Positions 1 through 6,896 of a stretch of DNA of 50,765 nt are shown here, in pieces. Location: the NCBI GenBank assembly GCA_002345925.1, contig DDWM01000051.1, positions 1-50,765 of the forward strand, written 5' to 3'. A program made the position numbers and the translations under genes. Numbering within the stretch: the stretch's first letter is position 1; the number at the start of each line of letters is the position of its first letter. The notes beneath the pieces were generated by a model. The model was not told the origin of the DNA. It saw only the letters and a program-made list of their open reading frames with translations, and did no database searches. The stretch comes from Actinobacteria bacterium UBA2286. GTDB taxonomy: Bacteria > Actinomycetota > Coriobacteriia > Anaerosomatales > Anaerosomataceae.

Positions 1-11
1 GTCGGCAGTCA

Positions 12-97
12 CGCTAACGCACTTGGGCATCAGCTGCGCGCCAATGCCTCCCACTCATTCTAGCGCTTGTCGCGTCTGCTGAATGCCCTTGTTAGAC
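12..97 (-). repeat. attC-like integron recombination site
   Basis: The outer boxes are CGCTAAC (12-18) and GTTAGAC (91-97), matching the R-box pattern RYYYAAC/GTTRRRY on the right and partly on the left. Inside them GGGCATCAGC (25-34) pairs with GCTGAATGCCC (78-88), leaving one unpaired base at 82 and a loop of about 43 nt. A single extra base in one arm is the hallmark of an attC hairpin, and in known sites it lies in the first (L'') arm of the cassette coding strand. Here that arm comes first only when read on the minus strand, the same orientation as the integrase and the brnTA genes. The left R box is degenerate at two positions, so the site may be weak. Confidence 0.6.
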
Positions 98-509
98 GGC
101 AGCCGCCAACCCGCGACGGCTCCCCGACAGGCAGCCCTTACCATCGTCTTTACCTGATGACGGGCGCGCCATTGAGCGCTCCGACGACGGATCGCTGCAG
201 GCCACCGTACGCTCCCGCCCGGGTGCGTGGCGGACGGATGCCGGCGCACGTGCGAGTTCCAAGCCACGACCGCCGAGCGACCCCAGCCCGGATGCGCAGC
301 AGCGACTTGCCGCGCCGCCTCACGGAACCGGCTTGATGGGAGCGCACCCTGCGGACGGTCAGCTTGGCCGCGACGATGGCGAGCGGACGCGGGCACGCCG
401 AGGAGCCAGGAGCACGAGCCGAGGGAGGATCAGGAGCGCCGATGATGGCGTGAATGCTTCCGTGCCGGAAAGCGGTTACAGCTTGCCGGAGTGCCGAGGA
501 GCTAGCCCG
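98..509 (-). other. Putative gene cassette without a recognisable gene
   Basis: This stretch lies between a perfect core-site sequence GTTAGAC (minus strand, 516-510) and the attC-like site at 12-97. Open frames exist on both strands, but they are rich in Arg, Pro, Ala and Ser, have no convincing ribosome binding site and resemble no family I know. The longest minus-strand frame starts upstream of the core site, which is unusual for a cassette gene. I therefore call it a cassette of unknown or non-coding content. Cassettes lacking recognisable genes are common in chromosomal integrons. Confidence 0.4.
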
Positions 510-516
510 TCTAACA
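510..516 (-). other. Integron core site (GTTAGAC)
   Basis: On the minus strand the sequence reads ATTGTTAGACGG, a 7/7 match to the recombination core GTTRRRY. It is the exact inverted copy of the box at 91-97, with flanking bases also shared (CCGTCTAACAA versus TTGTTAGACGG). It sits about 115 bp after the brnA stop, where the attC of the brnTA cassette should end. I could not find a clean partner arm for it; only TGAATG...TAC near 605 can pair partly with GTACATTCA. Confidence 0.45.
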
Positions 517-630
517 ATGAATGTACTGACCGTGTAAGGCCCGGGCGCAGTGAAAACCATTGATGTAAGAAGATCCCCGCACCCCTGGAATGTACTGTAT
601 ATCATTCAAGCGCAGAAGGAATAGCTACAT

Positions 631-858
631 TTAGCCAGCTTTCTCAAGCCGCTCGGCAATCCAGACTTTGATGATGGATTGTCGCGTCACGCCAAGTCGC
701 GCTGCTTCACGATCCAGCGATTCGACCATCCACAGAGGGAAATCGACGTTCACGCGCTTGGGTTCCCTGTTGGGTCGGATGGCGCTGGACATGTCGAGAT
801 CATCAATGATGTCCTCGACGCCATCGTCAAACTTCTTGTCGAACTCACTCGCATTCAT
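631..858 (-). CDS. brnA: BrnA-like antitoxin (CopG/RHH family)
   Basis: A 75-residue acidic protein ending in a ribbon-helix-helix-like segment (VNVDFPLWMVESLDREA, then LGVTRQSIIKVWIAERL). This is the form of BrnA/CopG antitoxins, which bind and neutralise the BrnT ribonuclease toxin and repress their own operon. Its ATG at 858 lies inside the 3' end of brnT, so the pair is translationally coupled. The toxin-first order is the one known for brnTA. Location in an integron cassette is typical of stabilising toxin-antitoxin modules. A degenerate attC-like tail follows on the minus strand. Confidence 0.85.
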   Translation of the reverse strand: MNASEFDKKFDDGVEDIIDDLDMSSAIRPNREPKRVNVDFPLWMVESLDREAARLGVTRQSIIKVWIAERLEKAG

Positions 859-1135
859 GCGCTCGCACCTCCGTTTGACGCGCCCTCCGTACCGAGATGA
901 TGCGAATCGCGTCCCCTCGGTATGTGATCACCGCGGACCAGTGCTTCTCTCCGATGACCCCGACGAAGACGAACCTTGACTCCCCCGCTGCACGAGCGGC
1001 GACTCGCACCAAATTGTCATCCAACCATAGTGCTTGCGCCTCAATGAAATCGATACCGTGCTTCAGCATGTTGGCGTCGCTCTTGGCCGGGTCGAACTCG
1101 AATCTGACCGACCCGATTTGCTCATCTCCCAACAT
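845..1135 (-). CDS. brnT: BrnT family toxin
   Basis: A 96-residue protein with the BrnT/DUF497 pattern: FEFDPAKSDANMLKHGIDF near residue 12, then a central ALWLDD segment, and a C-terminal ITYRGDAIRIISVRRA strand with the conserved Arg residues. BrnT is a RelE-fold ribonuclease inhibited by BrnA. The ATG at 1135 is preceded by AAAAGG about 12 nt upstream and an AT-rich stretch that may act as the cassette promoter. The gene starts about 25 bp after the core-like GTTACCA (1166-1160), a spacing typical of a first cassette gene. The last codons overlap brnA by 14 bp. Confidence 0.87.
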   Translation of the reverse strand: MLGDEQIGSVRFEFDPAKSDANMLKHGIDFIEAQALWLDDNLVRVAARAAGESRFVFVGVIGEKHWSAVITYRGDAIRIISVRRARQTEVRAHECE

Positions 1136-1243
1136 ATATAATCTATACCTTTTCTACTCTGGTAACAAGGATTGCGGTAGGTTGGTGGACGTGCGGATGC
1201 GCAGTCTGTGTAAGCAGAGCAGTGAGGGCTTGCGGCGAAATGC
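1136..1243 (-). other. Candidate attI region between integrase and first cassette
   Basis: This 108-bp spacer lies between the integrase stop and the brnT start. On the minus strand it contains CCTTGTTACCAG, resembling the core context CTTGTTAGAC at 97-88 but matching GTTRRRY at only 5 of 7 positions. In an inverted integron the primary attachment site should be downstream of intI, which is here. No second simple-site arm is obvious. The assignment rests mainly on position. Confidence 0.35.
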
Positions 1244-2236
1244 TCACAGCGCGTCGAACGGGCTCTTCACTCCCAGTCCGCCCTTGTTGAGCACGTGGGT
1301 GTAGATCATCGTCGTATTGAGGCTCCTATGGCCAAGAAGCTCCTGGATCGTCCGGATGTCATAGCCGCTCTCGAGCAGGTGTGTCGCGAACGAATGTCGG
1401 AGCGTGTGACACCCCACAGGCTTGGTCACGCCTGACGCTCGAGCCGCCTCTCCCACCGCTCGCTGAATGATCGTCGGGTGCACGTGGTGACGGCCCTGCT
1501 GGCCGGTCTTCTTGTTGCACCACCGGCGCTCCTGCGGGAACACCCACTGCCAGCCCCACTGCGACGGTGCGTTGGGGTACTTGCGGTCGAGCGCATCGGG
1601 CAGCAGCACCCGGCCCCATCCGTCGGCAAGGTCGCGCTCGTGGACCGCCCGCGCACGTCGCAGCTGCGCCTGAAGCGGCGGCTTGAGCGTGTCGGGCAGC
1701 ATCGTCACGCGATCCTTTCCGCCCTTGCCGCTGCGCACACGAATCTCGCCGTGCCCGAAGTCGATGTCTTGCACCCGCAGCCGCAGACACTCCATGAGGC
1801 GCAGCCCCGAGCCATACATGATCGACGCCATCAGCCATTTGTCGCCATCCAGCCGATCCAGCAGCGCGCGCACCTCGGCACGCGTCATCACAACCGGCAG
1901 CCGCTTTGGCTTTCGAGCGCGGATCACGCCGCTGAGCTCGCCGACCTCACAACCGATCACGTACCGGTACAAGAACAGCAATGCCGAGAGGGCCTGTGTC
2001 TGCGTCGAGGCGGCCACGTGCTCTTCCACGGCCAGGTGCGTGAGGTACGCGTTTATCTCGGCCTCGCCCATCTCGGCAGGATGTCGGAGGCGGTGGAAGC
2101 GGATGTAGCGCGTCGCCCAAAGGCAGTACGCCTGCTCTGTTCGGCGGCTATAGTGCCGCGAGCGCAGCGCCGCGCGCAGCTGCGCCATGAGTTGCCCCGG
2201 ATGGGCTTTCTGCTCCACATCGCTCCCCTCGGCCAA
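1244..2236 (-). CDS. intI: Integron integrase (IntI-type tyrosine recombinase)
   Basis: A 330-residue tyrosine recombinase that would catalyse cassette insertion and excision at attI and attC. An N-terminal SAM-like DNA-binding domain (HYSRRTEQAY, residues 28-37) precedes the catalytic domain with Arg146 (YGSGLRLME), His277-Arg280 (HTLRHSFATHLL), His303 (ELLGH) and nucleophile Tyr312 (MIYTHVL). The segment LLPDALDRKYP (211-221) followed by WGWQWVFP is the extra patch that separates IntI proteins from XerC/XerD. The C-terminal LNKGGLGVKSPFDAL also matches IntI closely. It is transcribed toward the cassettes, unlike class 1 integrons. It begins 50 bp from the 3' end of rlmKL. No LexA-like box is evident upstream. 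Confidence 0.95.
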   Translation of the reverse strand: MAEGSDVEQKAHPGQLMAQLRAALRSRHYSRRTEQAYCLWATRYIRFHRLRHPAEMGEAEINAYLTHLAVEEHVAASTQTQALSALLFLYRYVIGCEVGELSGVIRARKPKRLPVVMTRAEVRALLDRLDGDKWLMASIMYGSGLRLMECLRLRVQDIDFGHGEIRVRSGKGGKDRVTMLPDTLKPPLQAQLRRARAVHERDLADGWGRVLLPDALDRKYPNAPSQWGWQWVFPQERRWCNKKTGQQGRHHVHPTIIQRAVGEAARASGVTKPVGCHTLRHSFATHLLESGYDIRTIQELLGHRSLNTTMIYTHVLNKGGLGVKSPFDAL

Positions 2237-2286
2237 GCTTTCTGCCGAGAGTAGCGGGCGACCCTAAACCGCGACTGAACGAACGC

Positions 2287-4509
2287 TTACCCGCGTCCTA
2301 CGTCCGGCTGCACTTTGCGCCTGATCTCGTAGCACTGGTGGATCTTCTGGTTGCGCTCAAAGTCCGGCGGAATGGTCACGCTCGTGACGTTCTGGATATC
2401 GAGTTCAGGCAGCTCTTCAAAGGCGAGCTTGAACTTGCGGAAGTTGTTGGAGAACACCAGTACGCCTCCGGGCGCCAGGAGCGCGGCCGTGTCGCGCAGC
2501 AGCTCCACGTGGTCGCGCTGCACGTCAAAGGTGCGCTCCCCCATCTTCTTGGAGTTCGAGAAAGTGGGCGGGTCCAAGAAGATGAGCCCGTACGGCTGCG
2601 CGTGGCCGACTTCGATGCGCTTGCGCTCATCCACCATCCACGACAGCACGTCCACGCGCTCGAAGCGCACGGTGTTGCTCTCGGCAAATCCATTGAGCGC
2701 CATGTTGCGGCGCGCCCAGTTGAGGTACGTCGCCGACATGTCCGCGGTCGTGACATGCGTCGCTCCGCCAGCTGCGGCGTACACGCTCGCGGCGCCGGTA
2801 TAGCCGAACAGGTTGAGGAAGCGCAGCCCGTCGGAATACTCGCGCAGCGCTTGCCGCGTGAGCCGGTGATCCAGGAAGAGTCCCGTGTCGAGGTAGTCGT
2901 GCAGGTTCACCAGCAGGCGCAGCCCGCCCTCGGCGACCTCGATCTGCGTGCCGAGCGTGTCCTCTCGGCGCTCGTACTGCGACTCGCCGCGCTGGCGCTT
3001 GCGCACCTTCACCGCGACATCTTCAGGCGCCACGCCGAGAAGCTCAGGCGCAGCCGCGACGATCTCGGCCAGGCGCTCCTCGGCACGACCTGAGTCGATG
3101 CTGGGCGGCGGCGCGTACTCCTGGATGTGCGCGAAGCGGCGGCCCTCATCGGGACCGGCGCCTTCGTAGATGTCGATAGCCACGGCGTATTCGGGCAGGT
3201 CAGCGTCGTAGACGCGCCAGCACGTGACGCCCTCGCGCCTCGCCCACTTGCCCAGGTGCCGCAGGTTCTTGCGCACACGGTTGATGAACATCTCGGCCCC
3301 CGCCGAGACACCAAGCGGCGCCGGGCGTACCTCGGCACGCACTACGCGCGCGGAGAGCTCGAAGAGGTAGAGCTTCACTTCAACCGCGCCGTTCATGAAC
3401 GAGTACGACTTGTGCGAGCGCAGCTTGGTCGCGCGCGCCAGGTCGGGCTCGCTGGTGAGGATCGCGGCGATCCAGCCGTCGAAGCTCTCCACAAGCCGCT
3501 CGCCAAGCCGCGCGTACAGCCCGGCCAGGTCTTCCCCACTGCCGAGACGCACGCCGTACGGCGGGTTCGTGATGATGAGTCCGGGCGCAGCGCCCGCGGG
3601 CGGCTTCGTGTGCCCCAGCTCGCGCACGTCGAGCACGACCGAATCGCCGAGACCCGCGCGCTTCACGCATGCGCGCGCAAGCTCGATAGCGCTTGAGTCC
3701 ACGTCGCTGCCTGCGATGCTCGGCATCGCTCCCATGCCCGCCTCGGCACGCTCGTCGGCGTCGTCGAGCACCGTGTGCCACACGTCCGCGTCATGGCCGA
3801 GCCACCCCTCGAAGCCCCAGCGCTGGCGCAGCAGGCCCGGCGCGCGGTCGGCGGCCATGAGCGCGCCTTCCAGCAGCAGCGTGCCCGAGCCGCACATCGG
3901 GTCGAAGAGCGATCCGCCGGCCTCAGCGATCGCCGGCCAGCCGGCGCGCATGAGAAGCGCGGCGGCGAGGTTCTCCTTGAGCGGCGCCTCGGCCTGCTCG
4001 CCGGGCGCGCGATAGCCGCGACGGTGCAGCGGGTCGCCTGAGAGGTCGATCGAAAGCGAGCCTTCGCCTTTGTGCAGGCGCAGGTTGAGGCGCACGTCCG
4101 GCGACTCGATATCCACCGACGGCCGATCACCCGTGCGCTCGCGCACCTGGTCGACGACGGCGTCTTTCACCTTGAGCGCGGCAAATCCCGAGTGCGTGAT
4201 CCCGGGCGTGCGACCAACCGCGTCGACCGCGATCGTCGTCTTTGCCGAGAGGTGCTGCTCCCAATCAACCGCCGCGACGCCTGCGTACAGGTCCTCGGCG
4301 GTCATCGCGGGGAAGCTTGCGAGCGTGAGCAGGATGCGGCTGGCAAGCCGCGACCAGAGGCACGCGCGATACGCGATCTCAAGCGTGCCCGAGAACGAGA
4401 CGGCGGCGCGTGATTCGCGAACGTCGGAGGCGCCAAGGGCGCGAAGCTCCTCGGCAAGGAGCGACTCTATGCCGATGGCGCATGTGGCTATAAGTGTGTG
4501 AGTTGTCAT
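2287..4509 (-). CDS. rlmKL: Bifunctional 23S rRNA methyltransferase RlmK/RlmL
   Basis: A 740-residue cytosolic protein with two fused methyltransferases. Residues 1 to about 160 hold a THUMP-type RNA-binding region. The RlmL half has FDPMCGSGT (about 202) and the catalytic NPPYG (about 315), expected to make m2G2445. The C-terminal RlmK half carries the SAM-binding FLNLFGYTGAASVYAA and LDPPTFSNSKKMG, expected to make m7G2069. Overall length and domain order match E. coli RlmKL (about 700 residues). Fused RlmKL is best known from proteobacteria, so the exact modified positions here are inferred. The gene is complete and starts at ATG 4509. Confidence 0.9.
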   Translation of the reverse strand: MTTHTLIATCAIGIESLLAEELRALGASDVRESRAAVSFSGTLEIAYRACLWSRLASRILLTLASFPAMTAEDLYAGVAAVDWEQHLSAKTTIAVDAVGRTPGITHSGFAALKVKDAVVDQVRERTGDRPSVDIESPDVRLNLRLHKGEGSLSIDLSGDPLHRRGYRAPGEQAEAPLKENLAAALLMRAGWPAIAEAGGSLFDPMCGSGTLLLEGALMAADRAPGLLRQRWGFEGWLGHDADVWHTVLDDADERAEAGMGAMPSIAGSDVDSSAIELARACVKRAGLGDSVVLDVRELGHTKPPAGAAPGLIITNPPYGVRLGSGEDLAGLYARLGERLVESFDGWIAAILTSEPDLARATKLRSHKSYSFMNGAVEVKLYLFELSARVVRAEVRPAPLGVSAGAEMFINRVRKNLRHLGKWARREGVTCWRVYDADLPEYAVAIDIYEGAGPDEGRRFAHIQEYAPPPSIDSGRAEERLAEIVAAAPELLGVAPEDVAVKVRKRQRGESQYERREDTLGTQIEVAEGGLRLLVNLHDYLDTGLFLDHRLTRQALREYSDGLRFLNLFGYTGAASVYAAAGGATHVTTADMSATYLNWARRNMALNGFAESNTVRFERVDVLSWMVDERKRIEVGHAQPYGLIFLDPPTFSNSKKMGERTFDVQRDHVELLRDTAALLAPGGVLVFSNNFRKFKLAFEELPELDIQNVTSVTIPPDFERNQKIHQCYEIRRKVQPDVGRG

Positions 4510-4545
4510 GCGGACACGGTACCACGGCTGGCAAGGGCGGGGCGC

Positions 4546-5355
4546 TTACTCCGGTGCCTCGGCGGTGATCGAGTACATCAGCGGGAGGTCCGGCGCGCCT
4601 TCCGGCATGCGCCAGAAGCCGTCGGCGCCCTTGATCATCGTTGGGAACCACTGGAAAGCGAGATACGGATACTCGCGAAGCGACGTGATCCGCAGCCCTG
4701 CGCCGATGAGCGAGTTCACGATCTCCTCAAACGTGTGCTGCCACGAGTACGACGTCGCCTTGATGCCGGAGTCGGGCGCGGCGTAGCTGCCGTCTTCTTC
4801 CCAGCGCAGAACGTTGGCGTCGAAGTACGGATACTTGAACGGCGGTACGAGTGCCTCGGTGTAATCGTCGAACATCCACAGAAACGGGTGGTGCTCGGCG
4901 ATGAAGAAGCGACCGCCCGGCTTGAGCGCTCCGGCGATCACTCTGGCCCAAGGCTTGAGGTCGGGCAGCCACGAGATGGCGCCGTACGAGGCGAAGACCA
5001 CGTCAAAGCGCTCCCCGCCCAGGTGCTCGAGGGTGTCGTAGACGTCGCAACAGATGAACCGCGCGTCAAGATCGAGCTGCGCTGTAAGCTCGCGGGCGAT
5101 CTCTATCGCGCGCTCCGAGAAGTCGACACCCACAGCATGTGCACCGTGGCGCGCCCACGAAAGCGTTGTCTGCCCGAAGTGACACTGCAGGTGCAGAAGC
5201 GACTTGCCGTCCACGTCGCCGACGCCTTCGAGCTCCACAGCATCGATCGTCTCTCGGCCGGCGATGAATCCTGCGGTGTCGTAGAAGTCGGAGCCCACGT
5301 GCGCGTCGGCCCAGGCGTTCCAGAGCTCGTGATTGGCGGAAATCGGGTCTTCCAC
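4546..5355 (-). CDS. Class I SAM-dependent methyltransferase, substrate unknown
   Basis: A 269-residue methyltransferase with the Rossmann motif LLHLQCHFGQTTLSWA, the acidic SAM-ribose residue in GVDFSERAIE, FDVVFASYGAISWL and the post-motif LKPGGRFFIAEHHPFL. The family methylates small molecules; no substrate can be assigned. I chose the GTG at 5355 because AAGGGG sits 6 nt upstream and the sequence after it (EDPISANHELWNAWA) is the conserved start of this family. A longer frame opens at 5415 but would overlap the neighbouring DUF218 gene and add a low-complexity N terminus. It ends 37 bp from rlmKL. Confidence 0.8.
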   Translation of the reverse strand: MEDPISANHELWNAWADAHVGSDFYDTAGFIAGRETIDAVELEGVGDVDGKSLLHLQCHFGQTTLSWARHGAHAVGVDFSERAIEIARELTAQLDLDARFICCDVYDTLEHLGGERFDVVFASYGAISWLPDLKPWARVIAGALKPGGRFFIAEHHPFLWMFDDYTEALVPPFKYPYFDANVLRWEEDGSYAAPDSGIKATSYSWQHTFEEIVNSLIGAGLRITSLREYPYLAFQWFPTMIKGADGFWRMPEGAPDLPLMYSITAEAPE

Positions 5356-5407
5356 GGTATCCCCTTCTTCGGCGACTACGCCTCCGCCAAGAATACCGCA
5401 GCAGGCG

Positions 5408-6397
5408 TCAGCCACGCACGACCGCGCGGGCCGTCGCGCGCAACCAGTACACCCAGAATCCGGCGACCTCGCGCGCGACGAGCTTGGGAGTCTGCACGAT
5501 CGGGAGGCTGGCAGTCGCAGGGACCGTGCTCACGTCCCGGCCGACGGCCGCATACGCGAGCTTGATCCTCGGCAGGTGGTAGAACTGGCTCACGACAAGC
5601 ACGCGCCGGGCAGGCTCGTCCTCGAAGTACGCCATCGTGTTGCGCACGGTCGAATCGGTGTCGACGCCCTCATGGTCGAGCACGATCGCCTCGGCAGGGA
5701 CGCCGAGTGCGATGGCGCGGGTGCGCATGGCCTCGGTCTCGTCCACGCCGCTCGCGCCGACTGCGCCGGACATGATGAGCTTGGGCACGAGCCCCGCGCG
5801 GTAGAGGTCGGCGGCCGTTCGCACGCGGTCCTCAAGCGACGTCGAGAGCGACCCGTTCGCATTCGCCTTGGCGCCAAAGACGACCGCGACGTCCGCGGGT
5901 CGCCGGTAATCAGTCATCCCGAAGAAGAAGACTTGCGAGAGCGACATCACGAGCGCGGCCGCAACAGCCACCGCAACCACAGCGAGCATATCTCGGCGGG
6001 AGGGCTGCACCGTGCTGCCAACAAGCACCCTCCACGCGATGAAGCCGAAGCCCGCAGCGATCACTGCCGAGAACGGCAGCGGCACGGCCGGCGTGATGCT
6101 CCCCGCGTGCCATGCGGTGTAGAACCCGGCAGCGTTCCAGACTGCTGCAAGCGCAAGCGCCGCGCAAAGTGCGGCAGTGGCCGAGGTTCGCCTCGGCGAC
6201 ATCACCGGCTTGAGCGCGTACGCCACAAGCGCAACGGTGCCGCCAAGCAGCAGCGCTAAGGAAAGTGCCGGGCCGAGGAAGTGCAGATCGACCCACCAGA
6301 GGTTCTGGACAAGGCCCTGGCCGCGGATGCCGGCGAGCCCGTTGGCGAACGAGAAAAGTCCGAAGAACAATGCGATGCCGCGTGCGATCCTCGTCAT
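5408..6397 (-). CDS. YdcF/SanA-like DUF218 membrane protein
   Basis: A 329-residue protein with about five hydrophobic segments in the first 165 residues followed by a DUF218 domain: VAVVFGAKANANGSLS, an RVRTAADLYRAGLVPKLIMSG segment, DHEGVDTDSTVRNTM and VLVVSQFYHLPR. DUF218 proteins (SanA, YdcF, ElyC) are linked to envelope integrity and some bind nucleotides, but the reaction is unsettled. The fusion to several N-terminal transmembrane segments places the domain at the membrane, probably outside. It may be co-transcribed with the methyltransferase downstream. Confidence 0.8.
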   Translation of the reverse strand: MTRIARGIALFFGLFSFANGLAGIRGQGLVQNLWWVDLHFLGPALSLALLLGGTVALVAYALKPVMSPRRTSATAALCAALALAAVWNAAGFYTAWHAGSITPAVPLPFSAVIAAGFGFIAWRVLVGSTVQPSRRDMLAVVAVAVAAALVMSLSQVFFFGMTDYRRPADVAVVFGAKANANGSLSTSLEDRVRTAADLYRAGLVPKLIMSGAVGASGVDETEAMRTRAIALGVPAEAIVLDHEGVDTDSTVRNTMAYFEDEPARRVLVVSQFYHLPRIKLAYAAVGRDVSTVPATASLPIVQTPKLVAREVAGFWVYWLRATARAVVRG

Positions 6398-6477
6398 GAA
6401 CGTCCCCCTGGCGTCGGCGGCCTGCTCAGACAGTATCGCCTGGCGGGCCGCATCACGCGGGAGTCGTCAACGGGTCG

Positions 6478-6789
6478 TCACTCGGCTTCGGCGTGCTGCT
6501 TTCCTGCCTGATACAGGCCGAGGTTGACCCGGTGCGGTCCCGGCGTCCCGTACGGCACGAAGGCGATGCGGTCGCCCGGCATCACCGTGCGCTCGAGCGG
6601 ATAGACGGTCCCGTTGCAGAAGATGCCCTCGATCTGATCGTGCGGCAGGCCGAGTTCGGTCGCGATCTCGGCCGCTGAGATGCCTTCCTCCGGCACCTCG
6701 CGCGTCACGGTGGTAGGCTGGCCGCTCTCGCACCGCAACGTGTGCAGACAGCCGAAGGTGCGGATCGTGACTTCTCGCGTGTCGCCCAT
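6478..6789 (-). CDS. MoaD/ThiS-like beta-grasp protein
   Basis: A 103-residue small protein with a beta-grasp pattern: an N-terminal strand VTIRTFGCLHTLRC, the helix ISAAEIATELGLP, then FCNGTVYPLERTVMPGDRIAFVPYG, typical of MoaD/ThiS sulfur carriers. It lacks the C-terminal Gly-Gly used for adenylation; it ends YQAGKQHAEAE. It may therefore be a non-canonical carrier, need processing after the AG, or serve as a binding domain only. It is divergent from the MOCOS-like desulfurase, which suggests a role in sulfur transfer or molybdenum/tungsten cofactor chemistry. ATG at 6789 follows GGGAGG. Confidence 0.7.
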   Translation of the reverse strand: MGDTREVTIRTFGCLHTLRCESGQPTTVTREVPEEGISAAEIATELGLPHDQIEGIFCNGTVYPLERTVMPGDRIAFVPYGTPGPHRVNLGLYQAGKQHAEAE

Positions 6790-6896
6790 GAAGTGCCTCC
6801 CAGCTTTGCCGTCTTCTCAGATGTACCACAACAGCGACCGACCTCCACGCGCTACTATGTACGCGAAGCACACACCTACACATGGAGTAGCAGCCA

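Noticed and set aside
89..518. Inverted copies TTGTTAGACGG and CCGTCTAACAA as ends of a small transposon
   Set aside because: No transposase lies between them, no target duplication is seen, and an IntI-type integrase plus an attC-shaped hairpin explain the repeats better.
150..605. Minus-strand frame of 151 codons as a cassette protein
   Set aside because: Its start lies upstream of the core site inside the neighbouring cassette tail, composition is Arg/Ser/Pro-rich and no ribosome binding site or family is evident.
4498..5565. Long plus-strand open frame over the methyltransferase genes
   Set aside because: It is antisense to two clear genes, has low-complexity Arg/Val-rich composition and no family motif. 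Long antisense frames are normal at this GC content.
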